DNA of 64,000 nucleotides from Lamellibrachia satsuma (Eukaryota; Annelida; Polychaeta; Sabellida; Siboglinidae): NCBI GenBank assembly GCA_033239005.1, contig BSQZ01000034.1, positions 6,237,501 to 6,301,500 of the forward strand, read 5' to 3'. Shown piece by piece: positions 27,010 to 38,907 of this stretch (position 1 is its first letter; each line of letters starts with the position of its first letter). The notes under the pieces were generated by a model. It saw only the letters and a program-made list of their open reading frames with translations, ran no database searches and was not told where the DNA came from. The position numbers and the translations under genes were made by a program.

Positions 27010-30000
27010 GTAGATTCATTATAGATAATAAGAAGTTGTCACTGTCGTAACGACAGAGTGACCATACTATTTGACACATTTCATGCACACACTACCCACA
27101 ATTAACATCATGGTGACATAGGGCGGGGGGGGGGGTAAAACAATGTTAACCCTCCAGCAGCGTGCAGGTCAGTGACACAAAATTGCGAACTAACCCGAAG
27201 AACAATACATCTTCGAAGGCTGGAGCAACTGCCTTCCTGAGACACGCCGACAAACCCAGTCGACCTATTCTGTGCAAGACCAAACCACGTAGCCCGAAAA
27301 ATAATACATCAATTGCCAGAGCTACTGTCCCACCGAGACAGGTCAACATTCCAGGTCGACTTGTTCAGCTTGATGCCAGCGTCAATGTCTTCTGGAACAA
27401 ATTGGGGACAGCCGGTGTCAGGGTACCCAGACTGAGTGCTTTGCCGTCACAGCTCTTCTGTTCCCTGAGCCAGGCAACATGTGTCAATGATGTAGCATAT
27501 ATTCGCGGATATTCGCAATACAGAGAAACAGCTCCGTAGATGACGAGGCTGTTTCACATATTCTGCTTGTGACTAGACAGTTGTTAACGTCTACAAAGAG
27601 TAACCGTAGAATGTATGACGCACCGGCAAAAACATTTTATCTAACGCATCTGGTTCACAAAAGCGTAATAAAAAGCAAAACGTATTTTCTTCTTTCGAGT
27701 AGAAGAACATTTCAGTTTATTGTTATGCAGCACGAACGCGTTGACCAGAGCACGCTATATGAGGTCAGAGTGTTTGACATCTTTACTCATATGCAATAAA
27801 TTGCTTTGTTATAACACATTATCAATTCATTACTCAGTTTTTTTTCAAACTATCCGTGTTGCCCGGCGGTGCACGAGATAAAAACCAAGAGCACTGGCAA
27901 TAACAACTAAAAATGTTGAAACACGCATGTCGTTGCTAACAAGTGCACACAGGTATTAAGAAATTTAAGTAAAACGCCCACGTTGGTTTCTTCGACGTAT
28001 ACACCCCAATGTGTTTGAATATACGAACAATAACTATGGACCCATTGGTGCGCCTACAAAATGGCAACCCAGACTGCCATACATGCAGACATACAATATA
28101 CAAATATACAGACAGACAGAGAGAGGGAGAGAGTCACACACTACTGTATTACATAGACATAGGCAGACTGAACCATTGCACGAAAACGGCTGTGTCACAT
28201 AGTCTAATAAAAAATACACATTACTTCATGTTTCAAGCCACGCGCTTTTTATTTGAAAACAAATACAATAAACACATTAAGCTGTAGTTATTACTGAAAA
28301 AATGGTGCATCGCATGTGTGTATCAGAAGTAAGGAAATATATGCTCTGTACATTTTCAATTACAAATTTAGAAAAGGGCTTGACATATGCACCAGCAGTT
28401 GTCCTGTTCAGTGGATGTGTGTTGGCCGCAGACTGTTTTAATTGAAACCTTTCGATAGCGAACAATCTTCAAATATATCATGTATATATGGAATTTCAAG
28501 TGAGACATCATCCAAAATGTCGTTATACCAGACACGAAGACATATTTTTACATTTGTGACAACATGTTTCCAAAAATTGATAATGTAAATTTTCAGAACA
28601 AACGTTGATAATGTCTCATGAACATTAGTCGCCATCCACATTCCACCCTTTTCCACAACTATTGGACATCAGTTCTCATCCACAGTCGTCCATAGTCAAT
28701 TTACTACAGTGTCCCATCCCAAACCAGTATCTTCCATAACCCTTGTACATCGGTTCTCCACCCACACAATTCCCTCTTCCACAGCCCACATACAATACAT
28801 GAACATAACGTAGCGTACTTATATATTCAACAGGAAAGTTGTGGCACAATTCCGACATATTCGCCGACTGATGTAGATTCGTTGTCGTTACACACCACAA
28901 CATATTATATGTATATTATGTTACTGACCAGTAATCACATCAGTTAGATTAATGTACATGCAAAGTGGCTTGACAAAAACGCAGTAAAATTCGACTGCTT
29001 CACAAAAAGGGAAGTGTCTTGCTCTTGCCAGTGGTGTAAAAACACCAATTCATTACATATAAGTAATGAACAGAAGTGCTTCAAACTACGTCATATCAAG
29101 GTTCAACTGTTCAACATACCTACAGTGACGCAAGAATGCCTGTTAACCTGAAAAACAATATATTAACCTTCTACTTTCTGTACGGTTATTTATTGTTGTG
29201 TTCGTACAACTTTTTGAAACTGGTGTTGTTCTCCATGCGGCGGATTACATTTTTGAACCATGATAAACTGGACTTAACTCTCTGTCCCTTTCCGGACATT
29301 TACATGCTCTGTGCCACTCTTAGAACAGAATCATTGTCCCATCACATGACCATACCACCTCAATTAGGCTATTGTGGTTGGAATCCTCAATGTCACAATC
29401 ATCCGATTCAAATCTATTATCAACAAGGGCTGTGAGAGGTATGTTCCTACATAAAGCATTCCAAAGCCAGTTCGACTTATCTGGAAAACATTCAGCCACG
29501 CCACAATGATTGCGCGAAGATTGTTCGTTCAGATATTCATCTGTGTCTGCAGACATGTATTCATTTATACTGCTGAGTGAACTGTTTCAACTTAATTCCG
29601 TACTGTTTAATGAACATTATGATCATTATCAATATATCCAAGAAAATTTAGGTAAGACGCCCAATTGTTAAAAGTACGAACTGAAACAAATGGTGTATCA
29701 TATGTGTATATATGTAGAAAGGAAATATGTGCTTTGTACATTTTAAATTACAGGACCCGTTAATTTTACAAACATGCTTGAAAGATTCACCAGCAGTTGT
29801 CCGGTTCTGTGGATGTGTGTTGCCAGCAGCTTTAGTTGAAGCCTTTCAGTAGAGAACAACCTTCAAGTATATCTTATTATATTTGATATTTCAAGTGAGA
29901 CATAATCAAAGAGGTCAAAATGTCAAACACGTAGACCTATTTTTTATTGTTGACACCATATGTATTCCTAATATCGAACATGTTTATTTTCAGAACAAAG

Positions 30001-30300
30001 GATGAAGATTTACCAGGTACATCCCCATCTACACCCCACCCTTTACCCCATTCACTTCCATAGCCAATGCACTCCAGTGCCCCATCCCAACCCAATCTCT
30101 TCCACAACCCATGTACATCGGTTCTCTATCCTCACAACCCATGTATATCATATGAGAGTAAAGTATCGTACACGAATCGTCAACAAGCTCAATTCCACAA
30201 TATCGTCCGGCTGATATAGATTCATTATAGATACACACCATGTCGTTTAATATTCATTATAGATACACACAATGTCATTTAATATGCCTGTTATGTTACT
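27010..30300. repeat. Composite long repeat, copy 2
   Basis: Same segment order as copy 1 from the gtaacgacagagtgacc landmark (27048) through gcttgacatatgcaccagcag (28379) to the single-unit 30-bp locus (30108). It contains a G run at 27125-27134, a minus-strand SINE body fragment at 29405-29600 and no intact ORF. Confidence 0.7.
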
Positions 30301-30304
30301 GACG

Positions 30305-32410
30305 AGTATCCTCCTCAGAATCAGTTTATTATTGGCGACTGTACAGTTGGATTGAGCATCCAGTCACGATAAAATACACAAAACCACGCATGTATAATGA
30401 TGTTATAAAACACAGGAAATTATGTTAATATAATTATTGTACATTATATATTTAAAAACAGTAATGCAAATAAATAAAAATTTCATTGATATACATTCAC
30501 TAAAACTAACCATAAACGCAACCCACTCAGTAGGAGGCACTTTGTATTACAACTGCATCATTATCATTACATTAATACAGTTCATTATATTCAACATAAT
30601 TAAATTACATTAAAATAAAAAAATAAAAATCATTTATATATTACAATTGTATAATGAAACATACCAGTTTTTGTAGCTATTTGTGTTAGACATTGGAACG
30701 GGTAGCTCGCTAAATGATCTTAGAGCATATGAAACCATTCGATTGTCCAGTAGTAGCTTATTCAATTTATGGTCACCACGCCTCATTATACCAAAATACG
30801 CTTTACATATCGCTTTGCGCTTGTCGTGCAGCGTTGGTAGGTTTACCATCTGCAGAATATCCTCGTACGTAAAACCAGGAAATACAGTTTTGAGACACCG
30901 TTTTGGATTATCTCGATATCGTCCGATAAGTATTTAGGCAATACCGGACAAGCATATTCAACTACTGGTCTGACCAAAGATTCCATCTGCATTCCAACAT
31001 AAATCAGATGATATAATTACACCGATAACTTTTAATTGAGTAACTCTTTCAATACCAGTCCCATTTATATCAGTTTACGGCAGAAATTCGACATACATTC
31101 TATCTTTACAGAAACATTATAACCATTTATGTTGTCTTACTCGTGTTACTGCGTATATCATTATCACTAGACCACTGCGCAATAATGTTAGCAGAATTCT
31201 GTATGACAGATACTCTGCTCTAGGGTATTTCAAATATTGTGCTGTCATCGACATATTTGTACATAGGGCAAGGTGTTCGTAAATCAATGATATGGACAGA
31301 CAAAGTTCCCTGGGGAACGCCTCCATTAGGGTAGCCTGGTCTTGATACAGCGTCCCCGATCTTAACTCTCTGCTCACGATCTAAGAGAAACGCTGTTTGT
31401 ATCCATAATGTGTGCGTAAAAATGAGTCATTGAATTGTTTAAAATATCCACTTAAAATAACACCACATTCTGAGGTACGTCGCTAAACGGCGTTCATACT
31501 AGTAATCAGGTACTCCCGCAGCGAGCCGTTATCAGCACCAGATGCATGCTATAATAATAATCGAGTATTTTCTTGGTAGTTTGGTCTTCAATCTAATCCA
31601 TAGCATTTCGTGCTCATCATCTTCAATATCATGCAACCGATCATACACCATTGTCTCTGCCACATAACACATAACTTCTCTCTCGACCCGGTCCTTCCTT
31701 GCAATTCAGAAACCTGCTGGTCCGACATGTTCCGAAGTCATGTAGCTCTTAAATGAGGTTTCTGTGACATTCACGCAGGCAACGTCGTTCATGCGTGCCA
31801 CCGCGAGCAACTCATCTCAATACTCAGTGACCGAGCGTTGACATTTAGAAACCCTGGTAGCCTCCGCGGCCAACTGTTCGCGAGCGTGATTCAATTGTCT
31901 GCATGCACCTTCTGCCAGTCGATCTCAGCATACTGCGCCCCCCCCCCCCCGCATCGAGGGATGATTAACCTGCCCGCTAAGGCGCAGTTTTGGCGGCCTG
32001 TTACTTGACAGTCTTGACGTAATGCAGCCCTTCTGCGAAGAAGTTCCCCGTTGAGTCCTTTGGGCTAGCCATAGATGTGTGTAAGGCCACCCGTTCATTG
32101 TCCGCAGTGGTGACCTTGTGGGTGTCCCGTAAAATGTGGGAAATAAACATGAAAACTCGCCTGTTTGTTTCCCTGCTTGTTACTGGACATAGGATTTGCG
32201 TTCAGTAGGAGCATGACTCAGATTTCCCAAGTCCGACGAAGGTTTGTCATTCATCACTATGATTTCAGTATGCAAGCATGACGTCAGTGACGGTGAACTC
32301 AAGCTTGTCGTGACTGTTAACATTTCCCGCCATTGAGTCGCTCACAGTGCAAAACAGGGTTTCCACCGAGCGTCTCGTAGTCATACCACCTCGCCTGCCG
32401 ATAGGTGGAC
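30305..32410 (-). mobile_element. Internally deleted CR1/L2-group LINE, copy 1
   Basis: Minus-strand order: an endonuclease start related to LNVNARSLSV (near 31830; this copy has a small deletion there), an endonuclease remnant (31490-31700), then RT blocks REQRVKIGD and NGGVPQGTL (near 31370-31300), YVDDST-like catalytic motif (near 31255), then a C-terminal VNLPTLHDKRKAICKAYFG block (30849-30790). The part between the endonuclease middle and the RT GVPQG block is missing at about 31400-31490. The RT is broken by stops and frameshifts. The 3' end at about 30305 lies in composite-repeat sequence. The same deletion and the same flanks occur in the copy at 56107-58175. Confidence 0.7.
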
Positions 32411-33290
32411 ATTGTCATATTATATATGGTCAATGCTTAAAGGCAGTCAGGGAACACTTGTTTTGCTTGGAAATGGCTAGCGCAATAGTATACAATAAAA
32501 ATCATATGGATAGCATGTATTCCTAGATAGACATTGTTAGTAAGTACATTCATGACACTGCAACTAAGAATGTTGCAAACATGCATGTCTGACATTGCGT
32601 GGTTTCATGCAAGACTACACCAGATTTGTATCATAGGAGACATTGCAGATGTCGAAAGGAGAATATATGAATATATGACCGATGAACAGCATCACCTCAG
32701 TTGGCAGAGCCACTGCCTTTCCGAGACACGTCGACAAACCCAGTCGACTTATTCGGTGCAAGTTCAAACCACCTAGTCCGAAAAATAATATTTCACTTCC
32801 AAGAGCAATTGTTCAGCTTGATGCCAGCCTCAATATCTTCTCGGACGAATTAGGGACAGGCGGTGCCAGCCAGACTGACTGCTTTGCCGACACAGCATTT
32901 CTCTTCCCATAGCCAGGCAACACGTATCACTGATGCAGGGGATATACGCGGGCTACTGTTGAGGGCATTTTCAACATGTCTACTGCCGACAGAGCTTCAA
33001 ATGAAGAGGAAGTCATCGCTGCAAAGCATGACATTCTAAATAGGTCTGTAAGACAGAGAAATAGCCCCGTAGATGGATTTCTGCCGAGTAACTCGGCTAG
33101 TTTGTAGTAAAAATGTGTAAGGAACTGATTATGTGTTATAAAAAGTCATTTATTACGTAGGAGTAAACAGGTCAAATACTCTGACGCCATATAGGGTGTT
33201 CTATACAATGTTTTATTTGCCTGTGCGTCATACCTTCTAGTGTAATTCTCAGCAGTCATTTGCAATATTATTTAGTCCTTCCGTTCTGGG
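32411..33290. repeat. Composite long repeat, partial copy
   Basis: Starts with tcatattatatatggtcaatgc (32416), then the ttgcaaacatgcatgtc and gagacacgtcgacaaaccc segments. Ends with an inverted piece at about 33115-33200 matching the reverse complement of the ctttactcatatgtaat/atgacgtcagagtgtttga segment. Confidence 0.6.
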
Positions 33291-33391
33291 CGTGACTGAC
33301 ATTCACCTTAGGTGATTAAGATTCACAAACACACTAGCCCAACAAAGCCCATTGGTTGTGCATCAGAAATGTTATCACGTGGTATTGCATT

Positions 33392-33397
33392 TATAAG
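33392..33397 (+). promoter_or_regulatory. Possible TATA element of gene C
   Basis: TATAAG followed by gacataacacgaa, weakly resembling the gene A promoter (TATAAAAG, cacatgacaaaa). A possible donor lies at 33478/33479 (ctg/gtacgt). If right, the leader intron would be about 240 bp, against 1.15 kb of microsatellite-filled intron in gene A. Weak evidence. Confidence 0.25.
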
Positions 33398-33737
33398 GAC
33401 ATAACACGAAGCGATAATACACTCGCTGTTGTATCGTCTCACTGCAACTGCACCAACATATTGACTGTCGATACACTGGTACGTACCAATTTGACATTTG
33501 AATGTATATGTTACTCTTGAATGGCATGTTTTACATTGTCGTACAATATGCAATTTTCTCACAGCAATATTTGCATTCATTGATTTATGTTCCTTGTGAA
33601 AAACACATTTATTACTATGGATAGTTTTTATGGCTTACCTAGAGTAAAATAATTTTCATTATTTCGAAGGTTACTTAAATCAAATAATATATTATAGTTT
33701 CGCATCTTGTTTCGCAGGTGACAGTGGTTCAAGTGAA

Positions 33738-34921
33738 ATGGCGAATGTACGTGGACTGCTTGTTTTGATGTTCGTGTGTTTGCTGATGTGTCAGGTAAGT
33801 TGAAAGTATTATTCCACTAGTTTCGAAATATGTCATTATGTACATTTGTTTTTAGTATATGGGTTTCAATACGTGTTCAGTAGATTTACCAGTTTGCTAG
33901 GGAATATATGTTACTTTGGGGAATATCTAGTAAAGCATTTGTTAGGGAAAATATGTTACATTAGGGAATGTCTTGTGAAGCATTTGTTAGGGAAGATGTG
34001 CTACATTAAGGAATCTCTAGTAAAGCATGTGTTAGTGACGATGTGCAACATTAGTGAATGTCTAGTAAAAAATGTTTTCAGGAAAATGTTTTATATTAGG
34101 AAATGCCTTGTAAAGCATTTGTTACGGAAGATACGTTGCATTATCAAATGTCTTGTAAAATATTTATTAGGGAACATATTTTACATTACGTTGTTAACAA
34201 GGTGCACTGCAAGTGTCTATTATATCGCATTGCATTGTCACTGTTTAGACGATGTCACCGAGCGAGGCATGCAAGCCTAAACCCTGTAAAATCAGGTAAG
34301 TGACGTAAACAAAGTGAACCGATAAGCATACGTCATGCAGACTATATATATGACACATGGGACACCCTCACTGTGTCTTTGTCAGCGACATTTAACTGAA
34401 CCTCCTATGCTATCGTATGATCACAATGGTAGTCAAATTGCAACTGTTTTGTGTAAATTATAATATCATGTCAACTGTATCCGTTTAATATCGCCTCTGT
34501 ATCCATTTAATATCGTATATATTTGGTGGATATGCTATATGTGGAGACCTAAATCCGTTTACAATTACTATCAAGGTAATATGCAGATAATCACTCGTTT
34601 TACACTTTGTTTAAGTAAGACTTTTATGAGAAACGTCAAACACAGTTACCTTCATTTACAACACGTAATGGGAAATGCGAGTTGAACGCAGTGTAATATA
34701 GCAATGTTCCTTGTAGAAAGATTGTTTTACTTTGACGTTATTGATCCTGCAGGATTAACGATATGTTTATTTAGAGCAGCATATATGCCTGCATATGTTG
34801 AAGTCACATGTATTATTTCAGGTGTGGGTCGGACGAATTTTGGGAGAATTATTGGTTCTGTTCCTGCAACGAAATATGCGGTAACAATAAATTTGCAAAA
34901 TGCCTGCCAAAGGCAGGATGA
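33738..34921 (+). CDS. Gene C: secreted cysteine-rich peptide paralogue, 3 coding exons
   Basis: Coding exons: 33738-33794 (19 codons), 34249-34295 (ends phase 2) and 34822-34921 (stop TGA 34919-34921), giving 67 aa. The acceptor tttcgcag/gtgac and the leader MANVRGLLVL are shared with gene A; the core then differs slightly and ends LLMCQ. Exon 2 is similar to gene A (MSPSEAC against MSLSETC). Exon 3 is almost unalignable except a FC-C...CG...CL skeleton. Cysteine spacing is C-x4-C-x3-C-x11-C-x1-C-x3-C-x7-C (seven). The stop falls in exon 3, whereas gene A stops in exon 4, so the terminal exon is non-coding. Introns 1 and 2 are visibly alignable with those of gene A, more so than exon 3. Function unknown. 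Same uncertainty between antimicrobial, toxin-like and other roles as gene A. Confidence 0.72.
33893..34190. repeat. 45-bp degenerate tandem repeat in intron 1 of gene C
   Basis: About six to seven diverged 45-bp units (tttgttagggaaaatatg, then ttacattagggaatgtct, then tgtaaagca). Intron 1 of gene A has a single corresponding unit at about 10220-10265 (gtcaggaatatatgttacat). The ORF through it (15-residue period) is an artefact. Confidence 0.8.
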
Positions 34922-35184
34922 TAAGGTACTTGCGTGCCCCCAACATTATAAAACTAAAATAAATCATAATTATCCAGTACTAATCACATTTGAACATACA
35001 ACTAAATGTGTCATCGATTAATTTATATCATTGACTTATATAACGTCTTCGGAAAATAAGACATATCAGCTGATTGAAATTTCCATAGTTAGCATAATTA
35101 TTACTATGACGCCACCGTCCGCTCTGTCTGCGTATTAAATCATTATTATTATTATTGCGGACTCTTATTTATTAAGTAGTCACG

Positions 35185-35345
35185 TTCCCTCTTTCTCACA
35201 GCCCGTCTCTCTGTTATTCCCTTCCATCTTACTCCCGCACTCCCTCCATCGCTCTGGCCCTCCCTTCCTCTCATACCCTTCCTCTTCTCTGCCTCCGGCC
35301 GTCCCTCCCTCCCTATACAACCCTCCCTCTCTCCGTTTCTCCTTT
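35185..35345. repeat. Pyrimidine-rich tract in intron 3 of gene C
   Basis: Dense CT/CCCTCC sequence on the + strand, just before the predicted terminal exon. Low complexity; the minus-strand Arg/Glu/Gly ORF is an artefact. Confidence 0.8.
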
Positions 35346-35460
35346 CCATGTCTCCTTAATTAACAGTTGACCTTTCTTGTAAAAAAATGCCAATATTTTT
35401 TGGTTAAGTACTGTTTCCCACGATGTAATTCTTACTATAAAGTCACACGTTTGCCTTCAG

Positions 35461-35960
35461 AGAGAGTCTGAGCTCCAGCAGAGATCCCGTCTCAAGTCCG
35501 CCGTAGACCACGTGACACTCGTCATAGAGCAACAGACAGCGCCATGTACTTCGTACGACTAGAATACGTACAGCTTCTACTAATATCACGTAGCTGACTA
35601 CAAAATACCGTTACTAACTTGTGTTATTCTAACCAATATGACTACTCGGCAAATTGTTGCAAAGATATTTTGAAATGAATTATTTGTCATTTGTCAATAT
35701 TCGTGTTACGTCATATTAAACATTATTTGACGGACTATCTTTCGTGTTTTTTCTGATTCATTCACCTTTGGCATAACAATGCAGCACGTATTACCCATAA
35801 TACGTAGGCAGAATGTTTGTTCCTCACCGACAGTATAATGCACGCACCGAAGGTTCTCCTGACAAATCAGCGTTGTCTGTTGATATTACTTAAATATCGA
35901 AGCACATTGTGTAATCACTGTGCATAATTTATAAGATAACAATTAATCAAGATAGGTGGT
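35461..35960 (+). other. Non-coding terminal exon of gene C, polyadenylation signal and flank
   Basis: Acceptor ttgccttcag at 35451-35460. The following sequence aligns with the terminal exon of gene A and with copy B (gccgtagaccacgtgacac; cttcgtacgac; cttctactaat). ATTAAA is at 35715-35720. From 35740 to 35960 the flank resembles that of copies L and B (gaaggttctcctgacaaat). Confidence 0.55.
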
Positions 35961-36399
35961 CAATTACGATCCATTATAGTACATGTAATAAAACAATATG
36001 TTGTAAATGAAACTGGAAAGTGTGGCTCGGATAGAGCTTACGAAAACACGCACATATGTAAGGACGTAACTTCCCGCAGTGGGCGCCGTAATACTACATT
36101 GTAACACGAAATCCCGCACCCCGGTTTGTGTTTGATTATCCTGCAATTGTTTCATGAAACGACATAAAATATGTTGTTGTGGACAAAGGTAGGAAACGTA
36201 ATTAGAATCACCACGATAACTAGAAAAGACCGATTGTTGTTCATCGTTCGATACGGTTGCTGTGGCAACTTGTTTAATCGAAATGAGCGTTTCTATGCCG
36301 ATCGTGGCACTGCCCATATGGTCGACTATCTAATGTCCTTACATAAATTGTAGTAACAATGGCGCCACCTGACGAGTGTCCGTCTACCCATTTATTCCT

Positions 36400-36938
36400 A
36401 CTGCTTAATGTCAATCAATCAATCAAAAGCGTTTATTCAAACAAATACAAAAAAATATATATTATGTACAAAACGAATAGTATTATTTTGCCAACCTGGC
36501 TACACTGACGCGAGTCAAAGGGTACACCGCACTCTGCATTCTGCTTTGTATTTTCTATTTTCTATGCCTGTGGCTATTCCAGCTGTCTTATATCCATGAA
36601 TGTATTCAACAACGAAGTACAGCTGTATATGTATGATACATCGTGTCGAGTAAACAAACGGTTTAAGTCGATGTTGCATTTGGGTTTTTGGGTTTCTTGG
36701 GGATTGAGAGTGGTTGACCACTGTTTTGCTATCTTAACGGATGTTCCGTTATCATCTTTTCAAAGTTAGGCCAGTCTAGTCCGACAAGTTCAATTGTTGC
36801 AGATATTTAATCTGCAAAAATTTCGAACAGCTACATAAACACTGTCTGTGTTATACAAGCTAAGTGTCATATTGGATATGGTCAATGCCTAAAGGCAGTC
36901 AGGGAATAAGTATTTGCCTGGGAAATGGCTAGCGTAAT
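36400..36938. repeat. Composite long repeat, copy 3, left part
   Basis: Carries the cgaatagtattattttgcc, gggtttcttggggattgag and ggccagtctagtccgacaag segments of copies 1 and 4. It is then interrupted by the LTR retrotransposon at 36939 and resumes at 40248. Confidence 0.75.
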
Positions 36939-37263
36939 TGTAACCAACTCGCACGACTGTTGGACACTGACAGTGTTTAATGAGTAAAGTTAAAGCTTCC
37001 AGAGGAAATACATCCACCGCAACAATGGTCGAGAATAGTAATATCACAAAAGGAGTTTCTGCTCCCAGCGACAGAGATAAACTGTCTATATACATATACT
37101 GAGCCGGGAGAAGGTTGCTTGGATGTAACAACGTGTGTCGTCTTCTCCGGCCCAGGGCGAACAGCAACGACTAATTTCTAAAACTCGCTCAGGTTGTTAA
37201 ACGTAGCGCCCCCTAGTGACTAGCCAAACAAATATATAGACAGCTAAATCCACCAGGGTTACA
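36939..37263 (-). repeat. 3' LTR of the Gypsy-type element
   Basis: 325 bp. It carries a 13-bp insertion near 37015 absent from the other LTR. Flanked on the outside by TAAT. Confidence 0.92.
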
Positions 37264-37478
37264 TCTTCCCCCACTTTGAAATGTAGGCGTCCGCGTCTAA
37301 AATATGTCTAATTATTAAGCACTGATCTAGGATTCCGAAGGTTACTATGGTAGCCCGCATTACGTCGCGTTGACCGACGTAACGGCATAAGCGAGATAAC
37401 TACCTGGTCTTGGTCCGAATCTGAATCGGAGTAGTTAATAGTCGGTTCTCGAGAGATAGTGATTTCGACTCGTCCAGA

Positions 37479-38907
37479 TTAGGCGTCCGAAGACTCTACA
37501 TCACTATGTAATATGTTTGGTCCAGACCTTGGTGTTTGATATCGAGGTTCCCGCTCCGCTACTGCGCGTATCACTGTCTCTGGGACACACACTCGTAAAT
37601 CTGTGCAGTTAATGACTCGTCTCTTATGGCCAATCATTGGTGCAACGACATATGTGTCATCCTTTCTCTCTTTGGTGTTGACTCTACGGTAGTCCACGCA
37701 CATCCTAATGTTCCCGTTCTTTTTCTTACAAATAACTATTGAGCAGGCGTTATCCGAATGACTAGGCTTGACTATTCCCTGCTGAAATAGATCATTAATG
37801 TGTGCCTTGATTTCCTCAAACTGAGGCGGTGGGATGCGACGGTATTGTGCATATTCGGTGTTTGACAGTGTGGGTTAACCCAACATCACTTTCATTTTGA
37901 GCAAATACCTGCTGATTTGAGTGCAACAATTCAGTCACGCGATCTCTTTCAGTAGGCGGAATATCACCAATACTCACATCTCGCATCCAACTCTGATCAC
38001 TGGGTAACTCAGGTATGTCACGACTTTGTTTGCTGCTTACCCATCGCGTATTAACTGTCCTCTTTCTGGGTTCCAAGCTTACTCTCAACCCGTCATCCAA
38101 TTCCTGGAAAGATACCGTGTGCTCTGGATCCCTGTCGATTACATCAACTGTATATATCCTCCCTACCGAGGAACGGGAACGCAACCACACCTCGTTGGGA
38201 GTTGGATTGACGATGGTCACCCCAAAACAACCCTTAATGGAACCTACTAGTCCTGCTTGGAGGAGTAAACCTCCCTTTAGGGGTTCAACCAATGGTTCTA
38301 CCATTCCGTTACCGCTGCAACGTGGCCCTGACACTGTGACATTACACGATGACCATGCCGGTATATTTACACTTGTGTCCCCTGCAATTTTCACTACTCT
38401 TCCCTCTATTTCCCGTTTTGGTTTACGATCATGGGTCTCTATGGTGAGAAGTAGTTCCCTAATTTCTGGGATTGCACCAAAAACATTCATACCCAGTATC
38501 CCCGAGGTTTTCCTGTGGTGATTTAGCCCTGGTGGATCTTTCTGCACTAGAATCCCTTTGTTCTTAACGATAGTGCCCAACACATTTATATCGGCTGTAA
38601 AGTACCCAATGTATGGGAACACTAGAGAGTTGGCTGCTTCCAGCCGTAACCATGACGACGCATCTTCTAAACAGTCGACAGAAGCCATTAAGTATTCGTT
38701 GAACCACCATTCCTGTAAAATAGTTACTTCCGAACACATATCTAAAACCATACTGGTTTTTTCGCCTGCTATCTCACATGAAATTATAGGGGTCTTACCC
38801 ACTATAGCGTCCACTAACACACAGTCAATGCTACTACGCCCGCCTGCCTGACGCTCGGCAACGGGGTGAATTAGTTTCCCTGTTGACCCCGGGGTGGTAC
38901 TGGCACA
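37479..38907 (-). pseudogene. pol remnant: protease, RT start, integrase tail
   Basis: The frame 38907-37816 contains a retropepsin-like domain whose active site reads VLDMCSEVTIL where the family has DTGS/DSGA: the Asp is kept but the next two residues are replaced, probably inactivating it. It continues through ILGMNVF to VFAQNESDVGLTHTV, the usual approach to RT. After a frameshift near 37860 the RT start is readable (YRRIPPPQFEEIK, then RMCVDYRRVNTKERK). At about 37655-37662 it runs in frame into DTYVVAPMIGHKRRVINCTD, which resembles the C-terminal end of a Gypsy integrase. The RT catalytic core, RNase H and integrase core are absent. Confidence 0.8.

Noticed and set aside
33846..34280. 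144-codon ORF with 15-residue period
   Set aside because: Lies in intron 1 of gene C and reflects 45-bp tandem units. The gene A counterpart is a single unit in an intron.
35152..35349. Arg/Glu/Gly-rich minus-strand ORF
   Set aside because: Low-complexity pyrimidine tract within an intron of gene C.
38015..38521. 168-codon + strand ORF
   Set aside because: Antisense shadow of the protease region of the LTR element.
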